Shown: positions 34,753 through 45,606 of the stretch, one piece after another
How the letters are laid out: the number at the start of each line of letters is the position of its first letter
Numbering within the stretch: the first letter of the stretch is position 1
Program-made: the position numbers and the translations under genes
The notes under the pieces: model-generated
Seen by the model: only the letters and a program-made list of their open reading frames with translations
What the model was told of the DNA's origin: nothing
Databases searched by the model: none
NCBI RefSeq assembly: GCF_018882215.1
Contig: NZ_JACVOX010000002.1
Location: 124,001-188,000 of the forward strand
From: Polynucleobacter sp. AP-Kaivos-20-H2
GTDB taxonomy: Bacteria > Pseudomonadota > Gammaproteobacteria > Burkholderiales > Burkholderiaceae
Length of the DNA stretch: 64,000 bases
Direction of reading: 5' to 3'

Positions 34753-37233
34753 TCACATCGATCGATGCCATATCCGTTTTATATCATGTCGCAAAAACTG
34801 TGTCGAAGATTTTGAATTATTTTTAAATAGCCAAGTTTGGGCACCTGTTCTCGGCGTTTGATGAAAAGGAATCCCTAAATTCTGATAGCGCGCCGTGACA
34901 TCTGGATGTGGATGCCCATAACGATTGCGATAGCCATTTTGTGCAAAAGCCTGATGAGGTTCCAATCTCTGTAGGAGGGCCAAGGAAGAGGATGTTTTGC
35001 TGCCATGATGTGGCGCCATAAAAATCAATTCCCTGTCGCCGATTTCATGCAACATTTTTTCATCTAAGCGCTCGGTAATTTCTGCTTCAGCTTGCTTTTC
35101 AACATCACCCGTTAACCAAAGCGAGCTTTGTTGATTGCGCACCTCAATCACGCAACTCATTTCGTTGGGCTTACCAGGATATTGATCAGTAAATACTGTC
35201 TCTTCATGAGGGTGCCAAATTACAAATTCGACACCATCCCATTTCCAACGCTGACCAAAGCGACAAGGGATGGCCGGAATCTTTCTTTTATGCAAATTTT
35301 GAAGCAGTGGATTCGCGCTAGGCAAAGATCCCATCATCAAATCAAATTGAATACTCTTCAGAAGTGTTGCAGCACCACCAATATGATCACTATCGCTATG
35401 ACTAATGACCATACGATCAATGTGATTGATCCCCTGGCCACGCAAATAGGGAAGAATTACTCTCTGACCTGCATCATCTTTCTTGCCCTGAATCGGTCCT
35501 GTGTCGTATAGCAATTTTCTATTGGCGGTTTCGATGAGAACCGCAGTGCCCTGGCCAATATCAAAAACACTCGCCCTGAACTCTCCTTGAGCGAGATACA
35601 CCTCTCCAAATAATTGGCTTGGCCAAAAAAATAAGGGGGTAGATAAAAAGATACCAAGCAATCGACCTTTCCACGTTTCTCCAATCGGACCAGGGCGAAT
35701 TGCATACACAATTCCACATCCAGCAATCACCAGCATCCACCACTCGGGCTGCTTCGACCAAGCTACAGACCAACTCCAACTCGCCATCCATTCCAGGATG
35801 ACTGCAAGATATTCCATGGATGTATGCGCCGGCAATAAGAGCCAGCGGCCGATAAATTCTGGAAGCAAGGCACCAGCAATTGCCAGCGGGGTCACGATAT
35901 AACTGACCAACGGAATAGCAAACGCATTAGCCAGTGGTGAAACAATTGAGACTTGGTAAAACCAATACAAAGTCAATGGCAGGAGCGCCAGCGTGACAAC
36001 AGCCTGGACACGACACGCCTCACGAAGGGCTTGTCCCATGCGATGCATCCAATGCGTTTCTAATTCTTTTCCCGTAGGGATACCCAATAAACCAGAAGAA
36101 TCTCCCATGGCATACAGAATGGCAGCTACAGCACCGAAAGATAACCAAAAGCCTGGCGTGTAGGGAGCCATAGGATCGATAAGCAACACGAATGCTAGAG
36201 CCCACCACCAGATATCAAAGGAACGTGGATTTCGGCCAGTCCATAAAGCGAATGCCACCACCCCAACCATATACATCGTTCTTTGCGCTGGAATCTGAAA
36301 GCCCGCCAACCATGCATAGATAAACGCAGTCACAAATCCCGCTACAGCCGCTACCTTACTGACTGGAGCAATCAGTGGCCATGTGCGTCGACGCCATATA
36401 AATGCAGCAATTGAAGCGCCAACTCCTGCCAACATCGTTACATGAAGTCCAGATATAGAGATGAGATGCCCAATACCCGTTGCATTAAATATTTGCCAGT
36501 CATCTTGATCGATGGCGTTCTGATCACCCATTACCAAAGCAATCAAAACACCTACATACCTCGCATCATCCGACAGCATAGACTGAATCTTTTTTCGCAG
36601 ATGCCATCTAGCAAGCTCCATACGTAACTCAAACTCTGTCCAAGCGATATCACTATCGAGCAATAACTCCCCAGACCTTACTGATCCGCTAGCTCCAAAG
36701 TCTTGATGAAAAGACCAACGCTCAAAATCAAAGGTATGTGGATTTAAGGAACCATAAGGACGCTTTAGCTTTGCCCTGATCTTCCAGCGCTGTCCAGGAA
36801 TTACCTCTGGAATTGCTTGAGGATTTCTCCAGGCGGGCTGCCAACTCAAATAGATTCTCTCTGGAAAATGATTCAGGGCTTCTTTTCCAGAGAAGGCCTC
36901 GTCAACCTCGAAGGCAAACTTGGCGCCCGATGAATTACTTTGTGGCAATGCTGCAACTCTTCCCTTGAGCGTTAACTCTTTGCCCTCCAACTCTGTGGCA
37001 AGAATATTCTTTAAGCGATTTTCAGCATACAAAGCATTCCAAGTAAAACCTACTACAAATAGCAAACTAATCACTGCAAATTTCTTTAAAAGAGATTCTG
37101 GATTAGAAAGCAGGATTGTCAGCAAACAAAATACGCTAAAAGTCATGGAGGAAATGAGCCAATATTCTGGCAATTGCGGCAAAAGCAAAAGGAGTAATCC
37201 CCCGGCAATGAATGCCGCAATAGCTAATCGCAA
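34753..37233 (-). CDS. comEC: DNA uptake channel ComEC/Rec2
   Basis: An 826-residue inner-membrane competence protein. N-terminal hydrophobic helices are followed by an OB-type DUF4131 region (about 85-200) and the Competence domain with GHLISISGLHVTMLAGVG and multiple helices. A C-terminal metallo-beta-lactamase domain carries the metal motif SHSDSDHIGG near residue 610. The protein should carry single-stranded DNA across the inner membrane during natural transformation and may degrade the other strand. The start is TTG at 37233, 4 bp after the tatD stop, with no strong ribosome site; no ATG exists before residue 30. Confidence 0.93.
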   Translation of the reverse strand: MRLAIAAFIAGGLLLLLLPQLPEYWLISSMTFSVFCLLTILLSNPESLLKKFAVISLLFVVGFTWNALYAENRLKNILATELEGKELTLKGRVAALPQSNSSGAKFAFEVDEAFSGKEALNHFPERIYLSWQPAWRNPQAIPEVIPGQRWKIRAKLKRPYGSLNPHTFDFERWSFHQDFGASGSVRSGELLLDSDIAWTEFELRMELARWHLRKKIQSMLSDDARYVGVLIALVMGDQNAIDQDDWQIFNATGIGHLISISGLHVTMLAGVGASIAAFIWRRRTWPLIAPVSKVAAVAGFVTAFIYAWLAGFQIPAQRTMYMVGVVAFALWTGRNPRSFDIWWWALAFVLLIDPMAPYTPGFWLSFGAVAAILYAMGDSSGLLGIPTGKELETHWMHRMGQALREACRVQAVVTLALLPLTLYWFYQVSIVSPLANAFAIPLVSYIVTPLAIAGALLPEFIGRWLLLPAHTSMEYLAVILEWMASWSWSVAWSKQPEWWMLVIAGCGIVYAIRPGPIGETWKGRLLGIFLSTPLFFWPSQLFGEVYLAQGEFRASVFDIGQGTAVLIETANRKLLYDTGPIQGKKDDAGQRVILPYLRGQGINHIDRMVISHSDSDHIGGAATLLKSIQFDLMMGSLPSANPLLQNLHKRKIPAIPCRFGQRWKWDGVEFVIWHPHEETVFTDQYPGKPNEMSCVIEVRNQQSSLWLTGDVEKQAEAEITERLDEKMLHEIGDRELIFMAPHHGSKTSSSLALLQRLEPHQAFAQNGYRNRYGHPHPDVTARYQNLGIPFHQTPRTGAQTWLFKNNSKSSTQFLRHDIKRIWHRSM

Positions 37234-37237
37234 GTAA

Positions 37238-38083
37238 TTAAGAGGCTAAGTTGAGACTTGAGAGCTGAGGAATACCTGCGCAGAGGGCAGACCAGCGTGG
37301 CAATACCTGCATTGCATTACCCCATATCGCCGCAGCAAATTTTGCATCACTGACACCCCTAACTAAGGCGAGTTCTTTTGCAATCCGCGGTAGAAAAGCA
37401 GGCTCATTAAAAGCAATACCCTCCCCTCTGAGCCATGCTGGTGGGATGTCGGGAGAATCTGTTTCAGTCACAATGCTGTCAAGTGGCAATTCTTTTAAAA
37501 GTCTACGGATTTGCAAAGCACGCTCATAAGTCGCTGCACCGCCAAATCCCAATTTAAATCCGAGCTCAATAAATTGCTCGGCCTGCTGAAAACTGCCATT
37601 AAAAGCATGTGCAATTCCACTGGGGATACTTCGACGACGCAAGGCTTTTAAGATTGCATCCTGAGAACGACGTACATGCAAAATTACAGGCAATTGATAT
37701 TTCTGAGCCAAATCCAATTGGGCATTGAAAAAGAATTCCTGCTTATGAGGGTCTAAATCCTCAACAAAATAATCTAGGCCAATCTCACCAACACCCACAA
37801 AGCGAGGATCAGATAGAGATTCAACAATTCTTTTCTCAAGTGTTTCGATGTCACCCTCTTGGGCTTGATTGGTATACAGCGGGTGTATTCCCAAGGTATA
37901 AACCAAACCTGGGATTGCTTGACTATATTGATGGGCTAAGTCTCTAACATGAGCACAGTCAGCCACCTTCACAGCAGGCAACAGTATTGCTTTAACGTTT
38001 TTTTTAGCAGCCACCTGAATAATTGTCTGCAATGAAGTCGCAAACTCAGTGGCATCTAGATGGCAATGGGTATCAATCCACAT
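37238..38083 (-). CDS. tatD: TatD-family metal-dependent hydrolase (DNase)
   Basis: A 281-residue TIM-barrel hydrolase from ATG 38083. MWIDTHCHLD supplies the HxH metal pair (His6, His8). GEIGLDYF carries the bridging Glu, VILHVRRSQDA a further His, and TETDSPD the last Asp. Relatives are 3'-5' exonucleases or are simply called YcfH-type. A GTG at 38098 would add five residues and overlap the lolD stop by 4 bp, and coupling makes it a real alternative. It lies between lolD and comEC in one transcript. Confidence 0.9.
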   Translation of the reverse strand: MWIDTHCHLDATEFATSLQTIIQVAAKKNVKAILLPAVKVADCAHVRDLAHQYSQAIPGLVYTLGIHPLYTNQAQEGDIETLEKRIVESLSDPRFVGVGEIGLDYFVEDLDPHKQEFFFNAQLDLAQKYQLPVILHVRRSQDAILKALRRRSIPSGIAHAFNGSFQQAEQFIELGFKLGFGGAATYERALQIRRLLKELPLDSIVTETDSPDIPPAWLRGEGIAFNEPAFLPRIAKELALVRGVSDAKFAAAIWGNAMQVLPRWSALCAGIPQLSSLNLAS

Positions 38084-38094
38084 GGGATGCCCAC

Positions 38095-38805
38095 TCACAC
38101 AGAGAATGGTTTTAATACTCCACGCTCCAAATGCAAGATCCGATCACAACGTTTAGCGCGTACAGGGTCATGCGTCACGATCACAAAGGCTGTGCCTTGA
38201 TCTCGAGCAATATCCAACATCAAATCAAATACGCCATCTGCAGTCTCGGTATCGAGATTGCCTGTTGGCTCATCCGCCAGAACGCAAGCGGGATTACCAA
38301 CCAAGGCACGAGCTACCGCCACACGCTGACGTTCTCCTCCAGATAATTCACCTGGGGTATGGAGTTCACGTGCAGCCAAGCCAACCGCTTTAAGCATCTT
38401 ACTCGCGCGATCCATTGATTCATCATTACTAAGGCCACGAATACGCAAAGGCAAAGCTACATTTTCTGCAGCACTAAATTCATCCAAGAGATGATGGAAT
38501 TGATAAATAAACCCAAGACTATGGTTACGCAGTTGATCTAACTTCTTCACTGATAAGTTATTCAAGTTAGAACCAGCCAAAATGACGGAGCCAGCGCTTG
38601 GAGTATCTAAACCACCCAATAAATGAAGTAAGGTGCTCTTGCCAGAACCTGAAGAACCGACGATAGCCACCTTCTCCGATGGAGAAACATCCAAATCAAT
38701 CGCTTTTAATACTTCTACCGCAGTGGGTCCTTGACCATAGGTCTTGGCTAAGCCTCTGGCCTTCAGCACTAAGTTATTCACATCACTCATAGCTGAATTA
38801 TTCAT
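38095..38805 (-). CDS. lolD: Lipoprotein-releasing system ATP-binding protein LolD
   Basis: A 236-residue ABC ATPase that powers release of lipoproteins from the inner membrane to LolA. Walker A GSSGSGKS is at 50-57, the Q-loop region reads [10 protein letters not shown] as in LolD, the signature LSGGE is at 154-158, and Walker [12 protein letters not shown] begins at 175. The ATG at 38805 overlaps the permease gene stop by 8 bp and has GGAGG nine bases upstream, which decides it against other Met codons in frame. Confidence 0.95.
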   Translation of the reverse strand: MNNSAMSDVNNLVLKARGLAKTYGQGPTAVEVLKAIDLDVSPSEKVAIVGSSGSGKSTLLHLLGGLDTPSAGSVILAGSNLNNLSVKKLDQLRNHSLGFIYQFHHLLDEFSAAENVALPLRIRGLSNDESMDRASKMLKAVGLAARELHTPGELSGGERQRVAVARALVGNPACVLADEPTGNLDTETADGVFDLMLDIARDQGTAFVIVTHDPVRAKRCDRILHLERGVLKPFSV

Positions 38806-40060
38806 AACGCAGGGCCTCCGCAGGTTGGACCTTGGCAGCACGACGACTTGGGTAAAGCGTAGCTAATACAGAAAGACCAAATGCCATTAATCCCACTGTC
38901 AGCACATCACTTGCCCTAACATCAGAAGGTAATTCGCTAATGAAATACACCTCACGTGGTAAAAACTGTACACGGAAAATAGCTTCAATGACTGGCACGA
39001 TGACATCAATGTTCAGTGCAATCAACAGACCTAGTGCAACACCAACCAACGAACCCAAAAGACCAATCGCCAATCCCTGAATTAAAAATATTCTCTGAAT
39101 GAGTCCAGGGCTTGCACCCATGGTTCTCAGAATAGCAATATCGGCCTGCTTCTCGTTCACAGTCATGACTAAGGTGGACACCAAATTAAATGCGGCTACG
39201 GCAATAATTAAAGTCAGAATGATGAACATCATCTTTCTTTCAGTCTGAACTGCTGCAAACCAATTGCGGTTTGATCTTGACCAGTCAGTGACCCAAAGCG
39301 CCTGAGGAACAATCGCTGCTAACTCATTAGCGACTTCTGGGGCCCGCTGCATATCATCTACCTTGACGCGCAGACCGGACGGATCATGTAGGCGCAACAG
39401 GGCAGCAGCGTCCTTCCAATGCATGATGGTTAGAGAGCTGTCGTATTCATAATGACCACTGTCAACAATGCCGACTACCTGCAAAGTGCGCATCCGTGGC
39501 ATAGCACCTGCTGGAGTTAAATCACTTTCGGGAACAATTAAATTAATACGATCACCGACATGTGCGCCAACAATTGCTGCAAGTTGTGCGCCCAGAGCAA
39601 CACCAAAACTACCGGGCTTTAGATCATCAATATTGCCGGTAACAAATTGTTTTGGTAAATCCGAAACCTTACCTTCTTCGCTAGGCAGGATGCCACGAAT
39701 AGCAACGCCACGCATCACTCCTTCGCGAGTCAATAAGCCTTGCGAACTTACCATGGGCGCCACACCAATAACGTGTGGTTGAGCTGCAACCTTCAGTGCC
39801 AGTGGCTCCCAATTTGCCAAACCATCAGGAGCGGTAATCTCCACATGAGATAGCACCGACAACATGCGATCACGCACTTCCTTTTGGAAACCATTCATCA
39901 CCGAAAGAACCACAATCAGCGCGGCAACCCCTAAGGCGATACCAGCAGTAGAAATCCCGGAGATAAAGGATAGGAAACCATCGCGCCTCCCCACGGTCTT
40001 ACGACGCTTGGATCGGGTGTAGCGCAGGCCAATTTCTAGCTCAATAGGAAGTCTCAACAT
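38798..40060 (-). CDS. lolC: Lipoprotein-releasing ABC transporter permease LolC/LolE family
   Basis: A 420-residue FtsX-like permease. One N-terminal membrane helix lies near residues 35-55 ([20 protein letters not shown]). A periplasmic domain of about 200 residues follows, then three C-terminal helices. [20 protein letters not shown] is the cytoplasmic coupling segment. Only one permease is present, so the complex may be a homodimer with LolD, as in bacteria with a single LolF/LolC-type gene; a second gene elsewhere cannot be excluded. The start is ATG 40060, with a GTG two codons earlier. Confidence 0.92.
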   Translation of the reverse strand: MLRLPIELEIGLRYTRSKRRKTVGRRDGFLSFISGISTAGIALGVAALIVVLSVMNGFQKEVRDRMLSVLSHVEITAPDGLANWEPLALKVAAQPHVIGVAPMVSSQGLLTREGVMRGVAIRGILPSEEGKVSDLPKQFVTGNIDDLKPGSFGVALGAQLAAIVGAHVGDRINLIVPESDLTPAGAMPRMRTLQVVGIVDSGHYEYDSSLTIMHWKDAAALLRLHDPSGLRVKVDDMQRAPEVANELAAIVPQALWVTDWSRSNRNWFAAVQTERKMMFIILTLIIAVAAFNLVSTLVMTVNEKQADIAILRTMGASPGLIQRIFLIQGLAIGLLGSLVGVALGLLIALNIDVIVPVIEAIFRVQFLPREVYFISELPSDVRASDVLTVGLMAFGLSVLATLYPSRRAAKVQPAEALRYE

Positions 40061-40106
40061 AGCCACAGTTTAGTGAATCGCGCAGACAAACTGATGGAAT
40101 ACTTAA

Positions 40107-41087
40107 ATGCCACCTAAAATCAGGGGAATGACTGCGAATTTCACCTCCCCCAAGGCTCCGCTACGCCGCTTCACCCTGATGCTTTCAGGGGAAGATGCCT
40201 TAGATGAGCTCGAAAGCAGAGATAGCCCCCGTAAGGGACTACCTCATGAGCGCTTTTTGCTCGGAGAATTACTCCCTCTTGCACCGGTCTTACTGCTCGG
40301 ACAATCCAATCAAGTAGTCAAACCCAACGAGGTCATTGCCTGCTTACAGCCCGTTCATCTGCATGCCACTCGGGATCACCTCATTTTGATGGGTCAAAAC
40401 CAGATTGATCTGACTCCCGAAGAGTCAGCTAAGCTTCTGCAAGCAGCACTCCCTTTTATTGAAGAAGATTTTCAGGGTTCTGTACTTTTTCATAACCAGC
40501 ATTATTGGTTTGTGCCTGCTGGCCCATTTTCCAGCCTAGCAAGTTACAGTGTGGACCAGGCTCATGGCCGGAATATTGATTGGTGGATGCCGCGTGATAC
40601 TCAAGAAGAAGGAATCGCGAAACGTTGGCGTAAACTTCAAAATGAAATCCAAATGCTTTGGCATATTGCCCCCGTTAATGAAGAGCGCGGACAACGTGGC
40701 ATACCCAGCATCAACTCAATCTGGATTAGCGGCATCGGTAAGCTCAATGATGTTCAAGCGCCTGCATTATTAAAACAATCGCAGCGCCTCATCGGCTCAC
40801 ACCCCATTCTGGCTGGCCTATCCAAGCTACTATGCCTGCCGCATGAAATCGATTTAGATGATAAAAATTTACTTGGTGCCTTCGCCTGGCTAGATGAACC
40901 ACAAGCAGCATGGCCTCAGTTAAGTGCAGCACTCCATAGCAAACAACTAGATGAGGTTGTCATCATCGACTTTCCGAGGGGAAAGGTACGCGAACGTATT
41001 TTCACTGCTAAAGACCTCAATAAAAAATCTTGGGCCTTCTGGAAAAAAGCTGAGCCACTGACTTGGAAAGAAATTAGTCAGCTATGA
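40107..41087 (+). CDS. RpfE-like conserved protein linked to recJ
   Basis: A 326-residue soluble protein of unknown biochemistry. I recognise no catalytic motif. It is rich in Trp and Leu and has conserved-looking segments such as FVPAGPFSSL, IDWWMPRD, LQNEIQMLWH, SINSIWISGIG and the C-terminal FWKKAEPLTW. Position just before recJ, with prfB and lysS following, matches the RpfE-type proteins found beside recJ in Xanthomonas and betaproteobacteria. RpfE there lies in the region named for regulation of pathogenicity factors, but its function is unclear. Two starts are possible: ATG 40107 with GGAA seven bases upstream, or ATG 40128, which would be leaderless behind the -10-like TAAAAT at 40115-40120. 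Confidence 0.7.
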   Translation: MPPKIRGMTANFTSPKAPLRRFTLMLSGEDALDELESRDSPRKGLPHERFLLGELLPLAPVLLLGQSNQVVKPNEVIACLQPVHLHATRDHLILMGQNQIDLTPEESAKLLQAALPFIEEDFQGSVLFHNQHYWFVPAGPFSSLASYSVDQAHGRNIDWWMPRDTQEEGIAKRWRKLQNEIQMLWHIAPVNEERGQRGIPSINSIWISGIGKLNDVQAPALLKQSQRLIGSHPILAGLSKLLCLPHEIDLDDKNLLGAFAWLDEPQAAWPQLSAALHSKQLDEVVIIDFPRGKVRERIFTAKDLNKKSWAFWKKAEPLTWKEISQL

Positions 41088-41105
41088 GTTACACATGAGT
41101 TTCAT

Positions 41106-42866
41106 ATGAGCTTATTTTCACAACGCCCATTCTCTGAACGCACTGCTACCTGGTTAGCGCAGAGTGGCTTACACCCACTACTGGCTAGACTCTATGCTGC
41201 TCGAGGCCTGCAATCTCCAGAAGAACTCTCGCTCGATTTAAAGCGACTGATTTCACCAGTTGAACTAAAGAATTGCATCAGCACCGCCTCTTTACTCGCC
41301 GATATCCTTGAGAAAAAAGAGCCCATGCTCATCGTCGCAGACTATGACTGTGATGGCGCAACCGCTTGTGCCGTAGGTCTGCTAGGTCTGCGCATGCTGG
41401 GCGGACCTGATACACCAATTCAGTTTCTAGTTCCGAACCGCTTTACGATGGGGTATGGCCTCACACCCGAGGTTGTTGAGTTGGCTGGACAACAAACGCC
41501 TAAACCGAAATACCTGATCACTGTCGATAACGGCATTGCTAGCGAGGCTGGCGTTGATCGTGCTCGTGACCTGGGTATGGAAGTGATTGTGACCGATCAT
41601 CATCTGCCCGGAGATAACTTACCCAAAGCGCTAGCAATCGTTAATCCCAACCAACCAGGTTGTAGATTTCCAAGCAAAGCTCTTGCTGGTGTGGGTGTGA
41701 TGTTTTATATGCTGGTGGCATTACGCGCTGAACTTCGCAAGCGCGGTAAATTTACCAATGAAACTCAACCTAAGGTAGAGAACCTATTAGATCTAGTTGC
41801 CTTAGGAACAGTTGCTGACGTAGCGCAACTCGATCGCAATAATCGAGTATTAGTTTCGAATGGCTTAAAACGTATCCGTGCAGGGATATCTCAACCAGGC
41901 ATTCAGGCGCTATTTCAGGCAGCGGCTCGAGACCCACGCAAAGCAAATACTTTTGATCTAGGCTTTGCCATCGGCCCTAGACTCAATGCGGCCGGGCGTC
42001 TAGCGGATATGACTTTAGGCATTCGCTTACTCCTCACTGACAATACGGATGAGGCACTCAATCTTGCGCATGAACTTGATCGCATTAATCGCGAACGCCG
42101 CGTGATTGAAACAGGGATGCAAGAAACTGCCCTCTCTCATCTTGCCGAAGATCAACTTGACGGCACTATGGCTGAGCGCCCCAGTATTTGTTTATGGAAT
42201 TCTGAGTGGCATCAGGGTGTTGTTGGCATTGTGGCTTCACGACTGAAGGAGCGCTTTAATCGCCCAGCGATTGTGTTTGCTCCTGCCGATGGAAATACCG
42301 GCGAAGAATTACGTGGTTCAGGTCGCTCGTTGACAGGATTTCACTTAAGAGATGCTCTCGATCTTGTTTCGAAACGAGAGCCTGGACTCATTCTGAAATT
42401 TGGCGGACACGCCATGGCGGCAGGCCTAACGATTCGAAAAAGTGATTTTGAAAAGTTTGATGCCTGTTTTCAGGATGTAGCAAGCGGCTTATTAACGGAT
42501 GAATTATTAGAACGTCGCCATGCCCACGATGGCACGTTGGAGCTCTCCGAATTTACACCTGAAATAGGTGACCTACTAGCTGAAGAGATCTGGGGGCAAG
42601 GTTTCCCGCAGCCCGTTTTCTATGGGGAATTTGAAATTACCCAGCAAAGTCTCATGAAAGAAAAGCATTTACGACTGATGGTTCGCCCTATCGGCAGTTC
42701 TGAACTCAAGCCGACCAATAAGCCACTCACTGCCGTTTGGTTTAACCGCACCCAGAGCCTACCCGCCAAAGCTAAATTAGCTTATCGCCTTGTCACTGAC
42801 CGTTATCAGGGCCAGGCTCGTGTGCAGTTGATGATTGAAGCCCATGACGAGGCAGCAAGCACCTAA
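41106..42866 (+). CDS. recJ: Single-stranded-DNA-specific exonuclease RecJ
   Basis: A 586-residue 5'-3' exonuclease of the DHH superfamily, acting in recombination and mismatch repair. DYDCDGA (Asp79, Asp81, Asp83) is motif I, and VTDHHLPG with Asp164-His165-His166 is the DHH motif. The DHHA1 domain has the GGHAMAAGL signature at about residues 434-442. A C-terminal OB domain follows. It is 18 bp downstream of the RpfE-like gene and 34 bp upstream of prfB. Confidence 0.96.
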   Translation: MSLFSQRPFSERTATWLAQSGLHPLLARLYAARGLQSPEELSLDLKRLISPVELKNCISTASLLADILEKKEPMLIVADYDCDGATACAVGLLGLRMLGGPDTPIQFLVPNRFTMGYGLTPEVVELAGQQTPKPKYLITVDNGIASEAGVDRARDLGMEVIVTDHHLPGDNLPKALAIVNPNQPGCRFPSKALAGVGVMFYMLVALRAELRKRGKFTNETQPKVENLLDLVALGTVADVAQLDRNNRVLVSNGLKRIRAGISQPGIQALFQAAARDPRKANTFDLGFAIGPRLNAAGRLADMTLGIRLLLTDNTDEALNLAHELDRINRERRVIETGMQETALSHLAEDQLDGTMAERPSICLWNSEWHQGVVGIVASRLKERFNRPAIVFAPADGNTGEELRGSGRSLTGFHLRDALDLVSKREPGLILKFGGHAMAAGLTIRKSDFEKFDACFQDVASGLLTDELLERRHAHDGTLELSEFTPEIGDLLAEEIWGQGFPQPVFYGEFEITQQSLMKEKHLRLMVRPIGSSELKPTNKPLTAVWFNRTQSLPAKAKLAYRLVTDRYQGQARVQLMIEAHDEAAST

Positions 42867-42888
42867 AGGCCTAAGGCAATAACCCCCT

Positions 42889-42894
42889 TATAAT
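42889..42894 (+). promoter_or_regulatory. -10 box for prfB, predicting a leaderless mRNA
   Basis: A perfect TATAAT ends seven bases before the prfB ATG at 42901, so the expected transcription start is the A of ATG. The intervening bases are CAGGGG, too close to the ATG to act as a normal ribosome binding site. The -35 region is weak. Confidence 0.45.
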
Positions 42895-42900
42895 CAGGGG

Positions 42901-44005
42901 ATGGAAGCTGAACAACTAAATACTATTTCGAATACCTTGTCCGATCTGCTCACCCGTGAGCAAGCTCTTCGGGGGTATCTTTGACTTCGAAGTAAAGTCA
43001 CGTCGCCTTACCGAAGTTAACTCGATTCTGGAAGATCCCACTATTTGGGATGATCAAAAGAAAGCACAAGCGCTGGGCAAAGAAAAGAAATTGCTCGATG
43101 GCGTAGTGGCGACTCTTACTGATCTCAATACCAATATTGCTAGCGCACTTGAGCTGTTTGATATGGCCAAAGAAGAGAGCGACTTTGAAACGATTGGCGC
43201 TATTGAAAAAGATGTTGAGAGCTATAGCAAGACCATTGGTGATCTAGAGTTCCGCCGCATGTTCCATAACGAGATGGATTCTTGCAATTGTTTTATCGAC
43301 ATTCAAGCTGGAGCTGGCGGTACCGAAGCCTGTGATTGGGCCAGTATGCTCTATCGTCAATACCTCAAGTATTGCGAGCGTAAAGGTTATAAAACAGAAA
43401 TACTCGAAGAGTCTGATGGCGACGTTGCAGGTATTAAGAGTGCGACGATTAAAGTCGATGGTGAATACGCATACGGACATCTCCGCTCTGAAACTGGCGT
43501 ACACCGTTTAGTACGGAAGTCGCCTTTTGACTCATCCAACGGTCGTCATACTTCCTTTGCCTCTATCTACGTGTATCCAGAGATTGATGACTCGATTGAG
43601 ATCGACGTTAACCCTGCCGATATCCGCACTGACACCTACCGCGCTTCTGGTGCGGGTGGTCAGCACATTAATAAAACCGACTCAGCTGTCCGCTTAACCC
43701 ATATTCCAACTGGGATTGTGGTGCAGTGTCAGAATGACCGTAGTCAGCACCGCAATCGCGCTGAAGCGATGAGCATGCTCAAGTCTCGCCTCTATGAACA
43801 TGAGATGCAAAAGCGTCGCGCCGAACAAGACAAATTAGAGGCCAGCAAAACTGATGTGGGCTGGGGACATCAAATCCGATCCTACGTTCTAGACCAAAGC
43901 CGTATTAAAGATTTACGCACTAACGTCGAAATTTCCAATACTCAAAAAGTATTAGATGGCGATCTCGATGCCTTTATTGAAGCCAGCCTAAAACAAGGCG
44001 TGTAA
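42901..44005 (+). CDS. prfB: Peptide chain release factor 2 (programmed +1 frameshift)
   Basis: RF2 ends translation at UGA and UAA. The 27-codon first frame starts at ATG 42901 and meets an in-frame TGA at 42982-42984. A +1 shift on CTT then continues from 42983 as Asp-Phe-Glu, giving a 367-residue protein. Read this way it has the anticodon-like SPF motif ([11 protein letters not shown]) and the catalytic GGQ at 252-254, matching E. coli numbering within one residue. The feature is one gene in two frames and is not a pseudogene. lysS follows 32 bp later, as in many proteobacteria. Confidence 0.96.
42970..42985 (+). other. RF2 programmed frameshift site
   Basis: CGGGGGTATCTTTGAC: an internal Shine-Dalgarno-like GGGGG three bases before the slippery CTT, then the TGA stop and C. 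This matches the autoregulatory site of bacterial prfB: when RF2 is scarce the ribosome pauses at UGA and slips +1. Confidence 0.95.
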
Positions 44006-44037
44006 AAACCAACTCTCATTACTGCACCACTATAGAT

Positions 44038-45588
44038 ATGAACGATAAAACCCATTTAGATACTGCTCCAGCTACCGAAGTAGTTGATGAGAATCACATC
44101 ATTGCGGAGCGCCGTGAAAAACTGGCCAAGCTTCGTGCTGGCGGTGTTGCATTTCCGAATGACTTTGTTCCTACTCATTTAGCGACTGATTTGCATGCTC
44201 ATTACGACAGTCTGACCAAAGAAGAATTAGCCGCCAAGAAAGTTCATGTCAAAGTAGCCGGACGCATGGTTCTCAAACGCGTGATGGGTAAAGCCAGCTT
44301 TGCCACCATTCAAGATCGCAGTGGGCAGATTCAGTTCTACATCAATGATGAGCTCAGCGGTACCGATGTTCATGGTGCCTTCAAGCACTGGGATATGGGT
44401 GACTTCATCTCTGCTGAGGGCAATCTCTTTAAGACCAATAAAGGCGAGTTGTCTGTTGAATGCAGCAACTTACGCTTACTCAGCAAATCATTACGCCCAC
44501 TACCGGATAAGTTCCATGGCCTCTCAGACCTAGAGACTAAATACCGCCAACGATATGTCGACCTCATTGTGAATCCAGAGAGTCGCAATACATTTAAAGC
44601 GCGTAGTAATGCGATCGCTTCATTACGTCGCCATATGTTGGATGCCGACTTCATGGAAGTGGAGACACCAATGCTCCACCCTATCCCCGGTGGTGCAGCA
44701 GCGAAGCCCTTCATTACTCACCACAATGCTCTCGACATGCAAATGTTCTTGCGTATTGCTCCAGAGCTTTACCTTAAGCGTTTAGTAGTTGGTGGTTTTG
44801 AGCGTGTCTTCGAAATCAATCGCAACTTCCGTAACGAAGGTGTAAGCCCACGCCATAACCCTGAATTCACCATGATGGAATTCTATGCGGCATATACAGA
44901 CTATCGCTGGTTGATGGACTTCACTGAAGGCTTGATTCGTGCAGCCGCCATGGATGCTCAAGGCACTGCCGTATTAACGCATCAAGGTCGTGAACTCGAT
45001 CTGAGCAAACCATTCCAACGCCTAACTATTACTGAGGCCATCCTCAAGTACTGTGGCCAGTCAGGTAAGAGCTATGATGCATCTCAGTTGGATGACATCA
45101 ACTTCATTCGTACTGAATTGAAAAAAGGTGGCGAAAACCCAGACGCCCCAACCCTCAAGAATGCAGGTATCGGCGCACTTCAACTTGCTCTATTTGAATT
45201 GGTTGCTGAGGAACACCTTTGGGAGCCAACCTACATCATTGATTACCCAATTGAAGTTAGCCCACTCGCCAGAGAGTCCGATACCCGCCCAGGCATCACA
45301 GAGCGCTTCGAGCTCTTCATCACAGGCCGCGAAATTGCTAACGGCTTCTCTGAACTCAACGATGCAGAAGATCAAGCTAATCGCTTCCGTAAGCAAGTAG
45401 AGCAAAAAGAAACGGGCGATGAAGAAGCGATGTACTTTGACCACGACTTCATCCGTGCCTTAGAGTACGGCATGCCTCCAACCGGTGGCTGCGGCATTGG
45501 TATCGATCGTTTAGTTATGCTGCTGACTGATGCACCAAACATTCGTGACGTGATTCTATTCCCGCACTTGCGGCGCGAAGAAGAATAA
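44038..45588 (+). CDS. lysS: Lysyl-tRNA synthetase, class II
   Basis: A 516-residue synthetase that charges tRNA-Lys. The N-terminal OB fold (about 65-165) contains [19 protein letters not shown]. Class II motif 2, [18 protein letters not shown], and motif 3, [13 protein letters not shown], are intact, and [16 protein letters not shown] sequence marks the start of the catalytic core. It follows prfB and ends at a hairpin terminator. Confidence 0.97.
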   Translation: MNDKTHLDTAPATEVVDENHIIAERREKLAKLRAGGVAFPNDFVPTHLATDLHAHYDSLTKEELAAKKVHVKVAGRMVLKRVMGKASFATIQDRSGQIQFYINDELSGTDVHGAFKHWDMGDFISAEGNLFKTNKGELSVECSNLRLLSKSLRPLPDKFHGLSDLETKYRQRYVDLIVNPESRNTFKARSNAIASLRRHMLDADFMEVETPMLHPIPGGAAAKPFITHHNALDMQMFLRIAPELYLKRLVVGGFERVFEINRNFRNEGVSPRHNPEFTMMEFYAAYTDYRWLMDFTEGLIRAAAMDAQGTAVLTHQGRELDLSKPFQRLTITEAILKYCGQSGKSYDASQLDDINFIRTELKKGGENPDAPTLKNAGIGALQLALFELVAEEHLWEPTYIIDYPIEVSPLARESDTRPGITERFELFITGREIANGFSELNDAEDQANRFRKQVEQKETGDEEAMYFDHDFIRALEYGMPPTGGCGIGIDRLVMLLTDAPNIRDVILFPHLRREEE

Positions 45589-45606
45589 ATTCTTCAGCAA
45601 AGAAAA

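Noticed and set aside
42901..42984. prfB read as a pseudogene with an early stop
   Set aside because: The stop is part of the known RF2 frameshift signal, and the downstream frame is full length with SPF and GGQ motifs.
44025..44038. CTATAGAT just before lysS as a promoter
   Set aside because: It ends one base before the ATG, so transcription would start inside the gene; lysS is probably expressed from the prfB side.
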